From Atherinomorus stipes (taxonomy: Eukaryota > Chordata > Actinopteri > Atheriniformes > Atherinidae): a stretch of 64,000 nucleotides of DNA. Both the position numbers and the translations under genes were made by a program. The stretch covers positions 371,973 to 435,972 of the forward strand of contig JALJCO010003893.1 of the NCBI GenBank assembly GCA_023101725.1, written 5' to 3'. Under the pieces are notes generated by a model. It was not told the origin of the DNA, made no database searches, and was given only the letters and a program-made list of their open reading frames with translations. Numbering within the stretch: the stretch's first letter is position 1; every line of letters begins with the position of its first letter. This document shows, piece by piece, positions 57,350-64,000 of this stretch.

Positions 57350-59415
57350 TCCTTTGGGCACTTTTACACCAGCCTTTTTGTTTCGAATCGGAGTCTACTT
57401 GCTTAGACAGTCCGCTTTGTCTAGGGCAGGGGTCGGCAACCTGCGGCTCCGGAGCCGCATGCGGCTCTTTAGTCCCTCTGTTGCGGCTCCCTGGCATTGG
57501 AAAATGAATTAATGACTATTCTACTAAAGTGTATTGTATTTTGGTTGCTTCACTTTAATAATCTGATTCTAAAAGACCAAGACAAATGTCCCCTTGAGAG
57601 ACAATAAAGTTTCTTATCTTATTCTAAATTTGAGGATTATGATGATCCCTCTGAGGGATTCATGTACAGTTGCGCACTTTTCCTGAGTTCTCCGAGCACT
57701 GTCTGCAAATGCAGCACGTGAAATAAAATCCAACTCAACTATTAAAATAAAGACATAATTTATATTTTACCATTTTGCAAAGCAGCCCATTGAGTGTCAG
57801 GTGCAACAAGCAGGTAACTGCAGTAAAACGCTGAGTAACTGTCCACTTTTACGCAGCCAATCAGTGTTAATAACTGCACTTCATGCTCACGTGCCGCTAT
57901 TGTGCAGCAGAGCATGATACAGCCCTATTGAATCAGCAATCACGGAATTAAACATTAAAAACGGAATTAATTGCAAACAAAGAATATCACTGAGTGTGGA
58001 CGTGCCGCGGAGCGCTGAACTTTCCTCCTGGCGCACTATCCCACGAACGCCTCACAGCGGAGCGTCTCTGTTGTGCTGTTGCTGCAGTTCTGGCATTTAA
58101 AGTGAATAATAAACGAGCAAAAGCTTATTTGTCCACTCTGACCCTGTCATGCTGCGCTTTGATCACTTCTCCAGCAGGTAGGCCGACGATAGAGAAGAAA
58201 AGTGTCTGATGCACTGAGCATGTTCGGTGCTGCGTGGGCAGATTCATTTGTTTTCACTGCTGACCAGATTATTTTGCGTAGCTATGTTCATATTTTGTGA
58301 AACAGTAATTTCATTTTTCGGGTAGACCGCTTACTGCATGCGCCAGTAAAAGGATGACGGTACAGACAGGACAGCGTGTTTGGTTTGCTGCTGGTAGATT
58401 ATTAAAGCTGCGTCTTTTCCCATCCTACATAAATACAACAACTAAAATAGATTTTTTTTTCTTAAAAAAAAGTGACCTTCAACCGGACGTCTTTTCTTTT
58501 TTTTTTAGTTTAAAATGTTTTTGTTTTTTTTGCTGGATGCAGAAATGTAATTTCGTTTTCTCGTTTTTATGTTAAATGCAACACATTTAACGTTAAAGTT
58601 TTATTTAATTATCAATGTTAAAAGTCAGTTGATGCTTCAGTGTTTTCTTTATTGTAGGAAACGGGTCTAAAAGGCTGTTTGGCTGAAACAGGTTGCCGAC
58701 CGGCTTATTTAAGACTTTTACATTTTTGCGGCTCCAGACAGATTTGTTTTTCGTTTTTTTTGGTCCAATATGGCTCTTTGAACATTTTGGGTTGCCGACC
58801 CCTGGTTTAGGGTATTGTGAATGCATAAATGGACTCTGATTCAGACCAAACAAGTGGACTGGGTCCGCTTACAAACGCAAATCTCGGTCCTCTTAAGTGG
58901 ACCAAATTCAGGAAGTGGTCTACAAAACTGCCGGTTCCTGCATTGCTCCACCATGGCATTGTGGATTAATGTTCTGGTTTCTATTACAAATATTGGGCAC
59001 TATTGGTAAATGCTACCAGAACAAACACACTTGTAGGACATTGTTACAAATGGCTGATGGTCAAACGTGGAGTGATGACAAAGTGAAAATTTTAATTGAT
59101 ATATGGTCAAAAGATAACATCCAAGTTCCTTGCAGTTTCCAAAGTTGCAGAAGTTGTTCAAAGCTGTAAAATGAAAGCTCTGGGATATGCCCGGACAACA
59201 GACCTGACCAAAAGTAAAAAAGAATCTACGTCAACATTCTATAAAAATATGATATGCTTGGAAGAAGTGGCAGCTCAGGCGACAAGAGTCTGGTTCGTTT
59301 GATTTAAGTACAGCAAGAAAGCCAACTCGGTCCAGGAGAACACCCCCACCCACCAACTGAGCCGAGTCCCCAATCAGACCAAGTCTAGCAGACTATTGTG
59401 TTGTGAATGCACAGT
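57350..59415 (+). mobile_element. Harbinger-like relic with Myb/SANT-like coding start, split by a hAT element
   Basis: From ATG at 59050 the + strand reads MADGQTWSDDKVKILIDIWS, the start of the Myb/SANT-like DNA-binding protein that accompanies Harbinger transposases; the frame then decays. The outer limits are uncertain: the left part (ctttgggcacttttacacc) and right part (gtgaatgcacagttac) look only loosely inverted. The hAT element at 57427 interrupts it. Confidence 0.4.
57427..58804. mobile_element. hAT-type element, non-autonomous (1378 bp)
   Basis: Terminal inverted repeats are caggggtcggcaac at 57427 and its complement ending gccgacccctg at 58804. They are flanked by 8-bp target duplications gtctaggg (57419-57426) and gtttaggg (58805-58812), 7/8 identical. 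A left subterminal GC-rich hairpin (gcggctccggagccgcatgcgg) follows. No transposase reading frame is recognisable. It sits in the last intron of the SAMD3-like gene, inside an older Harbinger-like relic. Confidence 0.85.
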
Positions 59416-60659
59416 TACGGTGCGTTCAGACCAAACAGGATTTGGGCATCAGGTTTACAGGAGTTGGAAAATCTGAACTTTGGTGTCTTGACGTGGGAAG
59501 TTAACCAATCAGTGACTCAGTGTCGTGAGACAGAGACACATTTTCTGACATGACAGGAAACACCAAGAAGAACCCGGGAATCTCTTCACTCTATGATGAC
59601 AATGGAGGATAAACTGTGATTTGCGGCTGTTCCCAGGTTTCTGAATGGTGGGTTGATGACCTGCTATGCCGATGTGGAACAGCAGGTCATTATCCTGGAC
59701 CGGATCAGACCAAAGTTGAAAGCGCGAATAGTCAGCACACAGCTGCTCAAGTAAATGGTGAAACTCAAACTCAGAATGCCTCTCTGAATTATCTGGTAAA
59801 CCAAGACACAGCGCTAAGATGCCCTACGACCACGTTCCCTACCTTTATTTATCAAATAAAGCCAAGCCACTCAATTGCATCCACCATTTTTCAAACAGAA
59901 TAGAAACTCTGCCCTTGACACTGAAAAAACTAAAGTGATCTTGTAAGCTCTGAATTTGCCGTTCATATTAATCTTATATTGAGTGGGCAAGTACAATGCT
60001 GGCTGCCATGTCATGTCGCCATGTTTATACATCCAGTGGCAGCTTGACTGTAAGAAACCACAAAAACTCACAGTAGACACTGAAGCTGTAATGCAGTGAA
60101 AAGGAATAAAGCATTAAACTGCTGCATTCAATTGCGGTCAGGCAGACAGCCGTCAGTAACAAAGCAGATGTAATTTTAGTTATAGAAGCCAAGAGAAAGA
60201 CGGTACAAATGTGGGCCAAGGAAAAAAATACAATATTCACCATGACAACGTATCTGAGATGGGAACTGGAGTCTCTGTAACTTGGACAAGAGATACTATT
60301 TTGATAACTTTTGACTTAATTTTGACATTTTGCAATGGCTAATTTGTGAAAACATGGCAGAAGGCAACAAAGGCATCCGCGTGGACAGTTCTCTTGCGAT
60401 TGTTCCCTCTTTTTAAAAATAACAAAGTAGACATTTAGACCCATTTTGGATATTTTTTAAGATGCTGGGGGGTATGTCTATAATACTGTGATAAAAATAA
60501 CAACAGTGATCATTTTAGTCACAATAACCGTGATATGAAATTTTCATATCCTTAAATCCCTGCTTGTGATATACAACTGCATTGCTAGATGGGAGTTATT
60601 CCCGGCAAAATGTCCCTTTAAATTAACCTATGTCATTAATCATGAAAATCATACTATAC
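58813..60659. other. Rest of last intron of the SAMD3-like gene
   Basis: Up to about 59415 this is the Harbinger-like relic. From 59418 a second unit begins with gtgcgttcagaccaaac, resembling Harbinger-type termini; its right end was not found. 59900-60560 shows no recognised gene, with a short gataaaaataac/tgatatgaaat remnant near 60490-60550. Confidence 0.4.
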
Positions 60660-60752
60660 CAAGCAGTCTTCAAAAAGTTCCTCTTGCTTCTCGCCAAGGT
60701 ACAGTATAAGGCTGCGGATAACGGTTTCCCGCCTCATCTCAATGCTCTGTTT
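60660..60752 (-). CDS. SAMD3-like protein, third coding exon
   Basis: This 93-bp exon of 31 codons is in phase 0. It lies after acceptor ctattcacag and before donor gtatag. It encodes KQSIEMRRETVIRSLILYLG followed by EKQEELFEDCL. The I-x-x-RR-x-x-V-I-R-x-L-x-x-YL-GE motif is characteristic of the C-terminal half of this family. It is flanked on the 5' side by a 1.4-kb intron that contains a hAT relic. The exon is open and shows no sign of decay. Confidence 0.7.
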
Positions 60753-60902
60753 CTGTGAATAGATTAAGAACATGAACATAACCATTATACATACACAATC
60801 AACTGTCCAGTGAAAACACAAGTACATGTGTTTGCTCTTGTGTTTTAAGGACATGAACCGAGAGCATGTGAGTGAAGTATGAGGCTTGCGCAGTATATGT
60901 GT

Positions 60903-62072
60903 TAGGGGTGTAACGAATCATGTAGTTAATCAATGTATTAATTTCTATCCCAACAATCCAACCACATTGATCTGTGCTCGGAAAATTGTTCATAAAAACG
61001 ACATGCTCGTCTAAAATCTTAAAAGATAATTCATCGATTATATCGATATTAGGAAATAACGCATTGAAGCACTTTTTTAATGAGTTTTCTGTTAGCACTT
61101 TTAAAGATAAGTTAAACGTGACTCTATTAAGTCTGTCTGTGACATCATGACCATGTGCAAGCAGCGCTGACATCAAAACAGCTTGGTGGATGGAGGAGGA
61201 GAAGTCACAGAGCCAGAGATTATTGACAACTAGGTAGGTAATGTCGGCCAAAGCCTCGGGCCTCATCAGCATTTTAAGTCAGAGTGCAAAATCTCTGCTG
61301 GGGCTAAGAACAACACAGCCAGTTTATGCAGACACATGCAGCCAGATCATGTTGATCAGCTGATATTTTTGGAGAAAAAACTGCAGTGACTTTTCTAGTA
61401 TTTGGTACCTAGTGCTCTGCTGTTTCTTTATTATAATGACAGTAGCAGGTTTAAATCACCACCCATTCAACCTGAAGCCATGTCAGTAGCATTTATCTTT
61501 TTATATTAATGTTCTATTTGTAAAATTTAATGTTGAAAAACAGCAGTGGAAGCAGCAAGTAAATCTACTTTTGATTCGCCCTGAAGAGATGTTGGTTGCA
61601 CTTCACTTTATGTTAAAGTTGTACTATTTTTATTGTAAAAAACAGCCGTGGAAGCAGAAGGTAAACCTACCCTTAAAATATTTATTGCACTTACTGTACT
61701 TAAATTTAGAAAGATAAATTATTTAAAATAATAGCAGAAAAGGTCAACCACCTGTTGATTCAATCTGGAGCATTTGTTTAACTTAAAATTGTTTAACACA
61801 TTTTCGTTTACATGTTTGTTTATGCCCATATTCATTTAATTTATACCAGAGTCCCTTAAGAGAAACAATGATCGAAGGAGCTTTACCAACACTGTAAGTA
61901 TGCAGGTAATTATCTCACAGTCACAATTGTTACATTTTTGGCTAAAGATGTACTGAATTGATTTCAAGTTGGATCGTATCGTTCTAAATGAACTAAAATC
62001 ATCATAGAATCAAATCAGAAACCATGAATCGTGATATGCATTGAACTGTTCAAATGAATCGCTACACCCCTA
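60903..62072 (+). mobile_element. hAT relic with BED-finger-like remnant (1170 bp)
   Basis: Termini taggggtgtaacgaatca (60903) and its inverse ending gctacacccctA (62072) form an 18-bp inverted repeat with two mismatches. Flanks atatgtgt (60895-60902) and atatgaat (62073-62080) fit an 8-bp duplication with two changes. Near 61280 the + strand reads ECKISAGAKNNTASLCRHMQ, like a decayed BED zinc finger. It lies within the second intron of the SAMD3-like gene. Confidence 0.7.
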
Positions 62073-62154
62073 ATATGAATAAATGTGTCTCTGAGTGAGA
62101 AAAGAAGTAGGCCCATCTCATTGTTAAACATATGAACAAGCAAAACAAGCACAC

Positions 62155-62310
62155 CTCACTCAGTTTGTCCAGGAGTGGCCTCATCTTGAGCCCCACGACA
62201 CCTCCCCTGGTTTTCATCAGGGTAACAAGATTTGGTGTGTATTCGTCAAGTTTGTGCATGAAGGTTTGTTCCAGGGGAATGGTAGTTATTCTCCTGAATT
62301 CCTCCTTGAT
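62155..62310 (-). CDS. SAMD3-like protein, second coding exon
   Basis: This 156-bp exon of 52 codons is in phase 0. The acceptor is tttttcattcag and the donor is gtgtgc. It encodes IKEEFRRITTIPLEQTFMHK followed by LDEYTPNLVTLMKTRGG and LLDKLSE. The join to the previous exon reads ALFCEAE-IKEEFRRITT, matching the family pattern ERWPALF-x-E-x-x-I-x-x-EF-x-R-I-T. The frame is open throughout and needs no correction. Confidence 0.75.
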
Positions 62311-62477
62311 CTGAATGAAAAACCAAACAAACAAAACATTCACAAGTACATTAATATTTTCATGTAAATTTGTGTTTAAAAATTAAATTAGATTACTAAA
62401 AATGTATTCATTAATTATTGTTACAGCTCAACAAAGCGAATGAAATGTTAAAGGCTTTATAGATTCACCTACTGTAC

Positions 62478-63530
62478 CTCAGCTTCACAAAACAAAGCAG
62501 GCCATCGCTCTTTGAAGTCAGCAGCAGCCGGACTATCACTCACAACCTCGAGTCTTCGATAGGAAAATGTGTTGGCCATTTTTTCTTTGATTAATTTAGC
62601 GTTGCCCTTCTTCTTAACCTCGTTAAGGAGCTCCTGTCTGTCCCTCTCCAGACTGTCGTTGGTTTCTCCACTTGGATGTGGAGGAAGGAAGTTCACCTCG
62701 GCTCTCTTTGGTTTCTTGCATTTTTTTGCAGGATATCTCTCGCCAGGCGCCTTCCTTTTCAAGGAGTTGATGTGAAGCTCAGGACAAGGGACATTGTGCC
62801 TTTTCAGTTTACATCGATAATTGGCCATCTTCATTTTGAGACGTTGCTGCCACCCATATGTGCCTGGATATGAGGTTCCAGGCTCCCTCAAGCATGGGTG
62901 CTTGTTTAGAAGAGCTTCCACAACTTCAAGTTGTTGAAGAGCACTGGGATAGGCTTGGTAGTGGTAGATTGCTTCTGCTAGTTTCTCTAGTATGTCAGAG
63001 TAGATACTTGGATTTTGAAGGAGTGAGCCATCACGTTCATAAGCTTGATTTCCAGCTTCAAGAATCATTTCGGCACCATATGAAAAGGTGGGGATCACAA
63101 ACTTGGTTGGCCATGGCTCTGATCGATACTCCGCTGAAGGTTGTAAAATAATGGTGTCAGATGAGCTAGCTGAGGAACTACCATCTTGAGTAGACAGATC
63201 CAGCGGCACTGGCGTGGAGGAAGCTGAAGGCTCACTGATAGGAGTGAATGTCAAAGTAACAGAAGGTTCTGTTTGAACTGGTTTGATTGTGTCCTTGTCA
63301 TTAACCACATCAGTTGATGTTAGTGTGAAGAACTGATTATTGAAATCTTTGTCCATATGCATGAGAGTATAACTCCCTTCAAGTTGAAAATGATTCTGCA
63401 CTGCTGCCAAAAGTGCTCAACAGTGCTAGGAATTCCCATCTGGAAGGGTTAACTTGTGAACTTGTGTCTCTTCAATAACATCACGTAGTTGAGTTGGCGC
63501 AGACATGATCTTAGTCTTGGGCAAGCAGAA
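62478..63530 (-). CDS. SAMD3-like uncharacterised protein, first coding exon (two apparent 1-bp indels)
   Basis: The exon follows an acceptor (tgtcttacag) at 63531 and ends at donor gtacag below 62478. The start ATG is at 63506-63504, beginning [13 protein letters not shown]. Nominal coding length is 1029 bp, 343 codons. Order of parts: a ubiquitin/PB1-like N-terminus of about 75 residues (KLTLPDG, then [20 protein letters not shown]); a Ser/Thr/Pro-rich linker; a conserved block with [20 protein letters not shown] and [22 protein letters not shown]; a Lys/Arg-rich stretch (KKCKKPKR) that could be a nuclear signal; and a C-terminal [13 protein letters not shown]. This matches the teleost-expanded 'sterile alpha motif domain-containing protein 3-like' family as I remember it; function is unknown. 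In the given sequence codons 27 and 30 are stops. An extra G in the CCC run at 63435-63437 and a missing T in the AAAA run at 63409-63412 would explain this, because the alternative frame reads GIPSTVEHF between them. Confidence 0.7.
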
Positions 63531-64000
63531 CTGTAAGACAGAGAAAAGGACATGGTGTGATAAAACTACAAATAATAACAAAATACTAAAAAACACAGAC
63601 TTTATTTCCACAGCATGATTAATGCATGCCCCACACAAATCAAAGTATAAAACTAATGTATCCAAGTTCTTATTCCATGGCAAGATTTTTTAAAAGGATA
63701 ATCTAGAAATCTCAACTGTCACTTTAGTCTTCTTAAGATGCTTCTGAAGAAGACTGAAGTGACAGTCGAAATATGCCAAGGTAAAATCACACCCTTTTTA
63801 AAAAACCTTGCCATAAAAAAGAAAATTTTGATAAATGGAATTACAGAGAAGACAAGATTAACCAAATTACGCTATCAAATTAATGTTTTCACAAAGAGAA
63901 ATCTATTTTTTGAAAAAAATAATTTTGATACAATGAAACATTGTCTTGATATAATGCAATTAATCAAAATTTGATCGTGATTTCGATTTTTTCTTTTTTT
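63531..64000. other. Upstream intron or 5' region of the SAMD3-like gene
   Basis: The segment 63705-63800 carries gcttctgaagaagactgaag and gtgacagtcgaaatatgcc, a motif also found at 12520-12570. Otherwise AT-rich, no coding seen. A 5' UTR exon of the antisense gene probably lies beyond the window edge. Confidence 0.4.

Noticed and set aside
60799..61272. 157-codon open frame on the - strand
   Set aside because: It crosses the left boundary of the hAT relic at 60903; any real coding trace there is on the + strand.
1..64000. CRISPR array
   Set aside because: No regularly spaced identical short repeats with unique spacers; the tandem repeats found are contiguous.

Overview
This window looks like teleost fish nuclear DNA. 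It is AT-rich, mostly non-coding and densely packed with repeats. The repeats are typical of ray-finned fish: a Rex3 (RTE-clade) LINE, Tc1-like transposons, tRNA-derived SINEs, and many miniature elements of hAT, piggyBac (TTAA) and PIF/Harbinger (TWA) type. No bacterial gene organisation, CRISPR array, rRNA or stand-alone tRNA gene is visible.

Two host genes can be supported. On the + strand, two exons (35100-35219 and 48490-48621) encode consecutive pieces of a transferrin-receptor/glutamate-carboxypeptidase family protein, most like NAALADL2. They are separated by a 13.3 kb intron full of transposons, and the second exon has a reading-frame break. On the - strand, at 63530-56963, lies a four-exon gene resembling the teleost 'SAMD3-like' uncharacterised family. 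It has good splice sites and about 523 codons, but carries two apparent one-base indels, opposite in sign, near its N-terminus. Because the NAALADL2 exons encode only a middle part of that protein, the SAMD3-like gene probably lies antisense inside a NAALADL2 intron, or just beyond its 3' end.

Layout. 1-12 kb: intronic or intergenic DNA with a SINE, a Tc1 relic carrying its own insert, a cluster of AGGTCA half-sites, a TA-flanked MITE and foldbacks. 12.8-17.2 kb: an old dispersed repeat, then two Harbinger-type elements, the larger inserted inside a Rex3 LINE. 18.8-31 kb: more MITEs, a SINE, a hAT MITE holding a 73-bp Tc1 remnant, and a hAT MITE inside another MITE. 32-34.7 kb: a split Tc1 relic and an LTR-like block. 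35-41 kb: NAALADL2 exon 1, a truncated Tc1, a piggyBac-type MITE inside a second copy of the 30-kb MITE, and TTAA-flanked elements nested in or inverted to one another. 42-48 kb: a C-rich tract, a hAT-like MITE and a complete but decayed Tc1. 48-54 kb: NAALADL2 exon 2, two further TTAA elements and a half Tc1. 56-64 kb: the antisense gene, with a 62-bp tandem repeat and a large foldback at its 3' end and hAT/Harbinger insertions in its introns.

The main interest is the layered transposon stratigraphy: several insertions have base-exact target-site duplications, and two copies of one MITE supply each other's empty sites. The other points of note are the frame breaks in both genes. I found no clearly new biological system.
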